Shown here: positions 1 to 5,159 of the stretch, piece after piece
Layout of the letters: each line of letters opens with the position of its first letter
Numbering within the stretch: position 1 is the stretch's first letter
Assembly (NCBI GenBank): GCA_001512985.1
Contig: LFRX01000047.1
Span: 78,872-84,030, forward strand
Length of the DNA stretch: 5,159 nucleotides
Source of the DNA: Acholeplasmatales bacterium DTU056
GTDB lineage: Bacteria > Bacillota_I > Bacilli_A > ML615J-28 > CAG-698
Direction of reading: 5' to 3'
Notes under the pieces: generated by a model
Databases searched by the model: none
What the model was told of the DNA's origin: nothing
The model's input: the letters and a program-made list of their open reading frames with translations, nothing else
Program-made: the position numbers and the translations under genes

Positions 1-142
1 CTAAATGAATATTACCTAATAAAACAAGAATTTAAAAGGTCAATTTTTACCTTTCTCATTCTTTTTTAAATAAATTTCTTTGTCTAAAATATAGTTTATA
101 CTTTAAAATCAACCACTTAATCACACTAAATCAATAGAAAAA
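1..142. other. Left-edge intergenic stretch, no gene supported
   Basis: No convincing gene is visible. One plus-strand frame is open from base 1 to a TAA at 67-69 (22 codons), but it shows no recognisable protein and could be chance. A weak 6-bp inverted repeat (35-40 with 49-54, 8-base loop) sits in T-rich sequence and might be a poor terminator for a neighbour outside the window. I found no well-spaced promoter on either strand. Confidence 0.4.
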
Positions 143-176
143 AAGAACTAAAGGTGAATTGATACCTTTAGTTCTT
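143..176 (-). terminator. Intrinsic terminator of pduL, overlapping its stop codon
   Basis: A perfect 13-bp inverted repeat (arms AAGAACTAAAGGT at 143-155 and its complement at 164-176) encloses an 8-base loop. Read on the minus strand, the stem runs directly into a tract of seven T residues, the usual form of a Rho-independent terminator. The first arm in transcript order contains the last two codons and the TAA stop of pduL (168-170), so a ribosome finishing translation would cover part of the hairpin. Confidence 0.88.
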
Positions 177-749
177 AATAATTTCACCATATGTTCCCGG
201 TGCAGTAATTCCCGCCGCATTTGCTTCATCAGTGTCGATGTGCATAGCTAAAGCAAAGTTTGGACTTACACGAACTACTACATCTGAGAAAGTTAAACTA
301 CGATGATCAGTAGTTACTTTAACACTTACTACCTCGTTATCTTTTAAATCTAATCTTTCTGCATCTTCAGGGGTGGCATGAATATGTCTTTTAGCAACAA
401 TAACCCCTTCAGTTAATTCTACTTCTCCGGCAGGGCCGATTAATTTACAACCTGGTGTTCCTTTGATATCTCCTGATTCTCTAATTACCGCTGGTATACC
501 TAAAGCGCGAGCGTCGGTTGCGGAGACTTCGACTTGGGTAGCTTTACGAGTTGGTCCTAAAATAACTACATTAGAAATTGAACTTCTTGGTCCAACGATA
601 GTTACTCGTTGTTCAGAAGCATATTGACCTGGTTGAGACAATTCTTTAACCGGAGTTAATTTAGCACCTTTTCCGAATAATATTTCTAAATGTTCATCTG
701 TTACATGTACATGTCTTGCAGATGTTTCGACTAAAACTTTATCTCGCAT
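168..749 (-). CDS. pduL: PduL-family phosphate acyltransferase (phosphotransacetylase)
   Basis: A 193-residue protein of the PduL family, which transfers an acyl group between coenzyme A and phosphate (acetyl-CoA or propanoyl-CoA to the acyl phosphate). With acetate kinase this yields ATP in fermentation. The two family histidine motifs are present: ARHVHVT (residues 11-17) and RHIH (121-124), which supply metal ligands in this family. Also visible are the conserved LGPTRKATQVEVS stretch (64-76) and RESGDIKGTPG (90-100). The start ATG follows GGAGG at 757-761 with 7-base spacing. The protein begins directly at the catalytic fold and lacks the N-terminal extension used to target microcompartment PduL copies; no shell genes are in the window, so a cytosolic housekeeping role is likely. 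Acetate versus propanoate preference cannot be read from the sequence. Local G+C is clearly higher than in the neighbouring operon. The promoter lies at 801-829. Confidence 0.93.
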   Translation of the reverse strand: MRDKVLVETSARHVHVTDEHLEILFGKGAKLTPVKELSQPGQYASEQRVTIVGPRSSISNVVILGPTRKATQVEVSATDARALGIPAVIRESGDIKGTPGCKLIGPAGEVELTEGVIVAKRHIHATPEDAERLDLKDNEVVSVKVTTDHRSLTFSDVVVRVSPNFALAMHIDTDEANAAGITAPGTYGEIIKN

Positions 750-756
750 TTATAGA

Positions 757-761
757 CCTCC
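757..761 (-). promoter_or_regulatory. Ribosome binding site of pduL
   Basis: Minus-strand GGAGG lies 7 bases before the ATG at 749-747. It is a strong match to the 16S rRNA anti-Shine-Dalgarno sequence and fixes the start of pduL. Confidence 0.88.
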
Positions 762-800
762 ATTTTAAAAAACAAATACTTGTATCGTTAAGACTAACAT

Positions 801-829
801 ATTATAGCATGTATACTGTAAATTTGCAA
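801..829 (-). promoter_or_regulatory. Extended -10 promoter of pduL
   Basis: On the minus strand a perfect TATAAT (806-801) is preceded by TGC, giving a complete extended -10 element. A 17-base spacer separates it from TTGCAA (829-824), which matches four of six bases of the sigma-A -35 consensus. Transcription would begin near 795-793, leaving a leader of about 45 bases before the ATG at 749. An 11-bp direct repeat overlaps the spacer and the -35 element, which suggests possible regulation. Confidence 0.8.
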
Positions 830-848
830 GAAAGGAGACTGTAAATTT
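815..848 (-). repeat. 11-bp direct repeat over the pduL promoter, candidate operator
   Basis: The minus-strand sequence AAATTTACAGT occurs twice, at 825-815 and 848-838, with starts 23 bases apart. The nearer copy lies in the promoter spacer and touches the -35 element; the farther copy lies just upstream of it. The placement suits a regulator that binds two sites on roughly the same face of the helix, but the sequence is A+T rich and no regulator is encoded in the window, so chance remains possible. Confidence 0.4.
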
Positions 849-869
849 AAAGTAAATGTTTTCTCAGAA

Positions 870-1262
870 TTACTTTAACTCCAGCAATTTTTTTATCACA
901 GGCCTATCTGCTTCTGCAAAATCATACTCTAACATCTCATCAACTGTTAACCATGCACTATTAAGGTGTTCTGTTAACTCTAAGTTCCCATTGTTGATTT
1001 TACATAAGTATGCATGTAAAATTAAATTGAATGTTCGATATTCATGATATACAGTTGTTAAATAGCCTAATACTTTAATATCAGTTTTTAATTCTTCTTT
1101 TATCTCTCTAATAATAGTCTCTTCTTTTGTTTCATTTGGTTCAACCTTTCCACCGGGAAATTCCCATTTTCGGGCTAATTCTCCTTCATCCTTACGTTGA
1201 GCACAAAAAAATCTATCTCCATCAGATATAACTGCAGCTACAACCTCAATAGTCTTTTTCAT
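870..1262 (-). CDS. NudG/MutT-like Nudix nucleoside triphosphate pyrophosphohydrolase
   Basis: A 130-residue cytosolic Nudix enzyme, of the type that splits (d)NTPs to the monophosphate and pyrophosphate with Mg2+. The Nudix box runs from G38 to T60: G38, E44, R52, E53, E56 and E57 are all present, while the usual glycine near the end (EExG) is K59. From memory of E. coli NudG, the likeness is strong along the whole length: IEVVAA at the start, AQR, WEFxGGKVEP (33-42), LHAY (82-85), L-TEH-x4-WL (96-105) and AEADRP (116-121). Equivalents of NudG Glu33 and Asp118, recalled as substrate-recognition residues, are E34 and D119; the Arg72 position is H73. NudG hydrolyses CTP, dCTP and 5-methyl-dCTP; MutT acts on 8-oxo-dGTP, and that remains possible here. 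The start lies 6 bases after the helicase stop, in the same frame, with AAAGAG as a modest ribosome binding site inside the helicase's last codons, so translation is probably coupled. No terminator follows. Confidence 0.92.
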   Translation of the reverse strand: MKKTIEVVAAVISDGDRFFCAQRKDEGELARKWEFPGGKVEPNETKEETIIREIKEELKTDIKVLGYLTTVYHEYRTFNLILHAYLCKINNGNLELTEHLNSAWLTVDEMLEYDFAEADRPVIKKLLELK

Positions 1263-1268
1263 TCTCTC

Positions 1269-4163
1269 TCACTCTTTCGTAATTATGTACTCATATATAT
1301 CATTTCTCACTGGATTTTTCATTTTAAAAATAAAACTTACCGCCGGTATGTTTTGATTGTTTTCGTCTTTCATAGTGATTTGTTGCCAAGAATTATCTAA
1401 TAATTCCATTTGTCCTAAATAATAGTATTTATTATCACTTTTATTTTTTTGTACGAATAAGAACATTTGTGTTTGGTTTCTTTTTGAATTTATTATTTTA
1501 ACTACATCTCTTGAATTTAAAGTCCTTCTGTTTTTTGATATCCATTTAAATGTGAAATGATCTATAAATTGATCAGAATATTTAATTGAACTATCAAAAT
1601 CATCACCTTTATGATATGTAACAAATATTGGACAAGTATTATTTTTTATCAAATAACCAAAAGTGGCCGAACTAGAATCTTTTTCCCAATTTAATAGTTT
1701 TATAACTTCTTTTCTTGTATACTTCTGATATAATACAAAATTTGTATCAGGCTCATTATTAATTAATTCTTTTTGATATTTTAATAGTGAATATTCTAAT
1801 AAATCTCTTACATACTCTTTAAAACTATTATTTTCTAATAGCTGTTTTAAGTGTGCGCTAAATAGTATAATATCATCGTTATAATCTAATAATGGAAAGT
1901 TAAGTTTAAAATTATTTTCGGCTTGAAAACTAGAGTTCAAGACGTTTATTGCAGAAAGGATATCTTCAAATTTGGTTGATCTGTTAAAATCTTTTTTAAT
2001 AATTTCGTGTATTTTATTAATATTAATTTGTTCTTTATTTAAAAGTTCTTTTAAAATTATTATTTCATGAACTCTCTTAGCACTGGATATTTCTCTTGTT
2101 AAAAACTTTAATGTTAATACATGCTCATTAGAAAGATGAGGTATATTCTCTCTTTCAAATTTATATAGAAGATGATAATATGTTTCTGTTGATTTACATT
2201 CAAATATTAGTTCTGGATCGATTGCTCCATATTTATAAAAGTCAACTAAAGTTGGAATTTTGTTAAGTTTAAATTTTAAATTTAGATATTCGTTTTTAAT
2301 AAATGAATTTTTTGAAAATGGAGCTCTTTCAATTGATTCATATATTTTACGTTTAGATACTTCATCAAAATGTATAGTAGAAGCACCTGGAATGATAGAA
2401 GTGCCATTCATAACAAATCTTTTCAACGTATCTCTGTTATATGTTCTATCTCCAGATAATGCAATAGGTATCAAAAAGTTCTTTTTATAATTTGCAATAA
2501 AATCAATAACAACTAAATATTCCTTTTCTGGATCCAATCTTAACCCGCGGCCTAATTGTTGAACAAAAATGATTGCTGATTCGGTAGGTCTTAACATGAC
2601 TACTTGATTCACTTTGGGAATATCTACACCCTCATTAAAAATATCAACTGTGAAAATATAATCTAAAGCATCTTCTGTTCGAACAGGCAACTCTAATCGC
2701 CTAACAGCATCTTCACGTTCATCTTGGGTATTCTCACCGGTCAACGCAATTGTTTGAAACCCCTTTTCATTAAATAATTTTGATAATTCGTGACATTCTT
2801 CTTTTGAGGAACAAAATATTAACCCTCTAACGCGTGGGCCACTGTAACCATAAAAATGTATTTTTTCAATAATATGGTTAACACGTTCTTTTGCTGTCAA
2901 ATATCTAAATTCAGTTTCATCTTTAATTTCTACCCCATCGATAATTAGTTCTGAGACACCAAAATAATGAAAAGGACATAACATATTTTCTTCCAATGCT
3001 TTTTGTAATCTGATCTCATAAGCGATATTATAGTCAAACATTTCATATATGTTAAATCCATCTGTTCTTTCTGGAGTAGCACTCATACCCAACATAAATT
3101 TAGGGATGAAATAGTTTATTATTTTTTGATAAGATGCAGCACCTGCGCGATGTACTTCATCAATACAAATATAGTCAAAAAATTCTCTTGAAAATGAATT
3201 TAATACTTCATCCTTAGATAAAGTTTGTATCGTGCAAAAGATATAATTAGCATCACCTATATCTCGTTCGCCCCCTGCTAAAATTTTGGTTTTTATGTTC
3301 GATCCTAGGACATTTCGAAAACTTCTTTCAGCATCACGAGCGATTTGTTCCCGATGCACAACAAATAACATTTTATTAGGATTAAATTGCTTAACATCAA
3401 ATGCCGCTAAATATGTTTTTCCCGTTCCGGTTGCTGAAATCACTAATGTTTTATTGATTCCTTTTCTTCTTTGCTCTTCAATAGCTTCTAAAGCTTCTTT
3501 TTGCATTTTATTTGGTTTTATTTCAATTGTTTGTTCGATTCTTTCGAAAAGCGATTGGAAAAACTTAGAATATGAATCTAAGTGTTTATTTTCATATTCA
3601 TCCAACCACTCATCTGTTAGAGGGGGAGTTTCATCCCAAATATTTTTAAATTCTTGTAATATATCATCAATAAGTTTCCCTTTTGGTAAACTAACTATTC
3701 GTAAATTCCATTCATTATTTAATGTCAAAGCGTTTTGAGTAATATTGGAACTTCCAATTAATAACGTATATTGCTCGCCTCTTCTAAAGATGTATCCTTT
3801 ACTATGAAAGTTATTAGCAGTACAAACTCTTACTTCTATATTAGAAAATGTTTTCAATTTTCTTAGTGATTTTGCTTCATTAAAATTAAGATAATTTGTA
3901 GTTAATATTTTTCCCTTTATCCCTTTTTCTTCTAAATATTTAAAAGTATTTAATAATAATGCTAGTCCACTATCTGTAATAAAAGCTACTGAAATTATAA
4001 ACTCATCACATGAATTTAACTCACTAATAATTGTGCTTATTACTTTCATCCCTTTTTTATGATCATTATATACAAAATCAGGACGTAGTAATTCTTTTGA
4101 TTCAATTTCCTTGTCGATCAAACTTGTACATACAGCATTTAATATTTCTTTTTTTAACTCCAT
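1269..4163 (-). CDS. SauUSI-like Type IV restriction enzyme (PLD nuclease, DEVH helicase, DUF3427)
   Basis: A 964-residue protein with the domain order of SauUSI of Staphylococcus aureus (about 950 residues), an ATP-dependent enzyme cutting DNA that contains 5-methyl- or 5-hydroxymethylcytosine. Residues ~30-180 form a phospholipase-D-type nuclease: H120-x-K122, GSSN (137-140) and NNE (149-151), with no aspartate at the classical HKD position (R127), as in BfiI-like nucleases. Residues ~215-560 are an SF2 motor: Q221, Walker A ATGTGKT (244-250), VVHREQ (268-273), DEVH (335-338), SATP (361-364), IFCSS (449-453), FNEGVDIP (509-516) and QQLGRGLR (535-542). Residues ~580-800 are a probable helical linker. 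Residues ~810-964 match DUF3427 (YTRKEVIKLLNWEKD, TCPIFVTYHK, SKNRRTL), the presumed modified-base reader. The ATG at 4163 is chosen for its GGAGG 5 bases upstream; a TTG at 4187 would add 8 residues but lies in the leader. No methyltransferase is nearby, as expected for Type IV. All key residues are intact and no frameshift is seen. Exact base specificity is inferred. Confidence 0.9.
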   Translation of the reverse strand: MELKKEILNAVCTSLIDKEIESKELLRPDFVYNDHKKGMKVISTIISELNSCDEFIISVAFITDSGLALLLNTFKYLEEKGIKGKILTTNYLNFNEAKSLRKLKTFSNIEVRVCTANNFHSKGYIFRRGEQYTLLIGSSNITQNALTLNNEWNLRIVSLPKGKLIDDILQEFKNIWDETPPLTDEWLDEYENKHLDSYSKFFQSLFERIEQTIEIKPNKMQKEALEAIEEQRRKGINKTLVISATGTGKTYLAAFDVKQFNPNKMLFVVHREQIARDAERSFRNVLGSNIKTKILAGGERDIGDANYIFCTIQTLSKDEVLNSFSREFFDYICIDEVHRAGAASYQKIINYFIPKFMLGMSATPERTDGFNIYEMFDYNIAYEIRLQKALEENMLCPFHYFGVSELIIDGVEIKDETEFRYLTAKERVNHIIEKIHFYGYSGPRVRGLIFCSSKEECHELSKLFNEKGFQTIALTGENTQDEREDAVRRLELPVRTEDALDYIFTVDIFNEGVDIPKVNQVVMLRPTESAIIFVQQLGRGLRLDPEKEYLVVIDFIANYKKNFLIPIALSGDRTYNRDTLKRFVMNGTSIIPGASTIHFDEVSKRKIYESIERAPFSKNSFIKNEYLNLKFKLNKIPTLVDFYKYGAIDPELIFECKSTETYYHLLYKFERENIPHLSNEHVLTLKFLTREISSAKRVHEIIILKELLNKEQININKIHEIIKKDFNRSTKFEDILSAINVLNSSFQAENNFKLNFPLLDYNDDIILFSAHLKQLLENNSFKEYVRDLLEYSLLKYQKELINNEPDTNFVLYQKYTRKEVIKLLNWEKDSSSATFGYLIKNNTCPIFVTYHKGDDFDSSIKYSDQFIDHFTFKWISKNRRTLNSRDVVKIINSKRNQTQMFLFVQKNKSDNKYYYLGQMELLDNSWQQITMKDENNQNIPAVSFIFKMKNPVRNDIYEYIITKE

Positions 4164-4168
4164 CTTTT

Positions 4169-4174
4169 CCTCCC
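4169..4174 (-). promoter_or_regulatory. Ribosome binding site that fixes the restriction-enzyme start
   Basis: Minus-strand GGGAGG ends 5 bases before the ATG at 4163-4161. It favours this ATG over the in-frame TTG at 4187-4185, which would place the same GGGAGG inside the coding sequence and lies only a few bases from the predicted transcription start. Confidence 0.88.
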
Positions 4175-4196
4175 ACAAAACACCCAACTTTTATCA

Positions 4197-4225
4197 ATTA
4201 TAACACATAATTCGATTACTTTCTA
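4197..4225 (-). promoter_or_regulatory. Extended -10 promoter of the restriction-Nudix operon
   Basis: On the minus strand a perfect TATAAT (4202-4197) is preceded by TGT, giving a complete extended -10. A 17-base spacer separates it from TAGAAA (4225-4220), which matches four of six -35 consensus bases. Transcription should start near 4190, giving a short leader of about 27 bases that includes the GGGAGG site. I see no inverted repeat or attenuator between promoter and gene, so the operon looks constitutively expressed. Confidence 0.8.
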
Positions 4226-4242
4226 TAATTTTCCAAAAATAT

Positions 4243-4274
4243 AAAAATAACCAAGCAACAACTTGGTTATTTTT
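4243..4274 (-). terminator. Intrinsic terminator of the upstream acidic protein gene
   Basis: A perfect 13-bp inverted repeat (AAAAATAACCAAG at 4243-4255, complement at 4262-4274) with a 6-base loop lies 18 bases past the TAA at 4293-4295. On the minus strand the stem ends in a T-rich run followed by further T residues. It separates the upstream gene from the restriction operon, whose -35 element begins only 18 bases further on. Because both arms end in A/T runs it could also stop plus-strand transcripts. Confidence 0.85.
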
Positions 4275-4292
4275 AGAATCAAATTTTCTTTT

Positions 4293-5159
4293 TTAACTAA
4301 TTTGACCGAACAACATATCATATAAATCTAACAATTGTGAATCATTAATTTCAGTCTCAAATAATTCTATAAATGTATTTAAGTTTTCATCATCTAATTG
4401 ATTAATTAAATTAATCAAATTATCTATTTGTTCATGGCTTAAATCTTCATTGTTATTTATAACATTACTTATTTCACCTAAAGAGTCTAATAGTTCTTCA
4501 ATCAATTCGGCTTGTTCTGGATCACTTATATTAAAGTCATCAATTGCTAAATTGTTATTTGCTAAGAAGTCGTTAACTAGGTTAGTTACATTATTGATTA
4601 AGTTACTTAATTGTGGATCATTATATGTAATATAAATATCAAGTTTACCTTCTAAAATATTTATTTTTTCCACTGTGATTAAAGGATTATCATTATTACC
4701 AGTAACATTAATTAAATTGTTAAATGTTTTTGAATCTAGCATAAATGTTCTTGAATCTTTATCATAACTGATAATTTCTAGACTAGCTAGGTTATCGCCA
4801 ATAAGATTTAATAAGTATGTATTTTGGGTTTTAATAAAATCTATTTCTTCTTCACCTGGATCTTCTCCAAGGGTAATAATTTCTGACACTTTAATCTTTA
4901 CAGCATCAGTATTATTATCAATTACTTCTCCTCGCAATCGCATTATAGTAACTAAATTATTGATATTAATTAGAATATCAATTGTGACTTCTGAACTACT
5001 AAAATCAATTAATATTCCATCAATTTTTATTACAAAAGTTTTTCCATTTGGTAAGTTAAATTCAAATCTAAAATCTTGGTAATAATTTGTTTTATCATAA
5101 ATTATACGGTTAAAGTCAAGATTAGTAAAAGTTAGTTTTGGTTCACTAACTAAATTAGA
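4293..5159 (-). CDS. Unrecognised acidic Asn/Asp-rich protein, C-terminal part (partial at right edge)
   Basis: I do not recognise this protein. The frame is open from the window edge to the TAA at 4293-4295, giving 288 visible residues. An ATG at 4943 has no ribosome binding site before it, and the 72 codons upstream read as protein-like sequence, so the true start lies outside. The first ~175 visible residues are rich in predicted beta-strand patterns (alternating hydrophobics such as GKTFVIKIDGILIDF and GKLDIYITYN). The last ~110 residues are strongly acidic, rich in Asn, Asp, Glu and Leu, nearly free of basic residues, and made of a degenerate helical repeat of about 15 residues ([NSD]-D-x-Q/E-x3-L-I-x2-L). 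No membrane segment, cell-wall anchor or catalytic motif is seen in the visible part. The composition would suit a secreted or surface-attached protein, but the N-terminus that would decide this is missing. Its own terminator separates it from the restriction operon, so no functional link is implied. Confidence 0.75.
   Translation of the reverse strand, partial: SNLVSEPKLTFTNLDFNRIIYDKTNYYQDFRFEFNLPNGKTFVIKIDGILIDFSSSEVTIDILININNLVTIMRLRGEVIDNNTDAVKIKVSEIITLGEDPGEEEIDFIKTQNTYLLNLIGDNLASLEIISYDKDSRTFMLDSKTFNNLINVTGNNDNPLITVEKINILEGKLDIYITYNDPQLSNLINNVTNLVNDFLANNNLAIDDFNISDPEQAELIEELLDSLGEISNVINNNEDLSHEQIDNLINLINQLDDENLNTFIELFETEINDSQLLDLYDMLFGQIS

Noticed and set aside
35..54. Hairpin in the left-edge region as a terminator
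   Set aside because: Only 6 bp, A/U-rich, and without an immediate T tract or a supported gene ending next to it.
168..749. pduL as evidence of a bacterial microcompartment locus
   Set aside because: There is no encapsulation peptide at the N-terminus and no shell protein or signature enzyme in the window; free-standing PduL is common in fermentative bacteria.
856..1047. Plus-strand open frame of 63 codons opposite the Nudix gene
   Set aside because: It is antisense to a well-conserved gene and has no recognisable protein. The purine-rich AAAGGAGA upstream is 17 bases from the ATG, too far for a ribosome binding site.
1260..1271. Mycoplasma-type code (TGA as tryptophan) making helicase and Nudix one gene
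   Set aside because: All tryptophans in the full-length genes are TGG; a TGA-Trp organism this A+T rich would use TGA often and break these frames. The ordinary Nudix start with its own ATG also argues against it.
1197..1400. Plus-strand open frame across the helicase-Nudix junction
   Set aside because: It is antisense to two real genes, with low-complexity Ser/Ile/Phe-rich sequence typical of a shadow frame.
2260..2490. Plus-strand open frame inside the helicase
   Set aside because: Shadow of the conserved minus-strand gene; no start signal or protein likeness.
3286..3738. Plus-strand open frame of 150 codons opposite the helicase motor
   Set aside because: Its length comes from the codon constraint of the conserved motor domain on the other strand; the Ser/Cys/Leu-rich translation resembles no family.
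1269..4163. Assignment to Mokosh or DISARM, which also join helicases with PLD domains
   Set aside because: The nuclease is N-terminal and the C-terminus carries DUF3427 motifs, which matches SauUSI. No DISARM or Mokosh partner genes are present.
4164..4187. Alternative TTG start of the restriction enzyme, 8 codons upstream
   Set aside because: A GGGAGG ribosome binding site lies between this TTG and the ATG at 4163, with ideal spacing to the ATG. The TTG is only a few bases after the predicted transcription start and has no binding site of its own.
4450..4635. Plus-strand open frame opposite the acidic protein
   Set aside because: Shadow of the Asn/Asp/Leu-rich minus-strand gene, with no start signal.
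4941..4943. ATG at 4943 as the start of the acidic protein
   Set aside because: The same frame is open for all 72 codons to the window edge, those codons look like protein, and no ribosome binding site precedes this ATG. The gene is better described as partial.

Overview
The window looks like chromosomal DNA of a low-GC Gram-positive-type bacterium (Firmicutes or a free-living Mycoplasmatota relative such as the Acholeplasma/Izemoplasma/Haloplasma group). The reasons are the strong A+T bias, GGAGG ribosome binding sites, consensus-like sigma-A promoters and short T-tailed hairpin terminators. The standard code fits: every tryptophan in the full-length genes is TGG, and one gene ends in TGA. 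The species assignment is only a guess.

All four genes lie on the minus strand, so the biological order runs from the right edge to the left. (1) 5159-4293 is the C-terminal part of an unrecognised acidic, Asn/Asp/Leu-rich protein whose reading frame runs off the right edge. A 13-bp hairpin terminator (4243-4274) closes it. (2) 4225-4197 is an extended -10 promoter driving a two-gene operon. The first gene (4163-1269) encodes a 964-residue protein with an N-terminal PLD-type nuclease, an SF2 DEVH helicase core and a C-terminal DUF3427 region. This is the architecture of the Type IV modification-dependent restriction enzyme SauUSI, which cuts 5-methylcytosine DNA. The second gene (1262-870) encodes a Nudix hydrolase closely resembling NudG, an enzyme known to hydrolyse dCTP, CTP and 5-methyl-dCTP. 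The two genes are separated by one TGA and two codons, in the same frame. (3) A 120-base gap carries the pduL promoter and an 11-bp direct repeat, with no visible terminator for the operon. (4) 749-168 is pduL, a free-standing phosphotransacylase, closed by a 13-bp hairpin terminator that overlaps its stop codon. Bases 1-142 hold no supported gene.

The most interesting idea here is that the restriction enzyme and the Nudix enzyme form one defence unit. The first would destroy DNA carrying modified cytosine. The second could remove modified dCTP from the nucleotide pool, so that salvaged 5-methyl- or 5-hydroxymethyl-dCMP is not built into the host's own DNA and then attacked. The architecture, motifs and operon structure are visible in the sequence; the shared function is inference.
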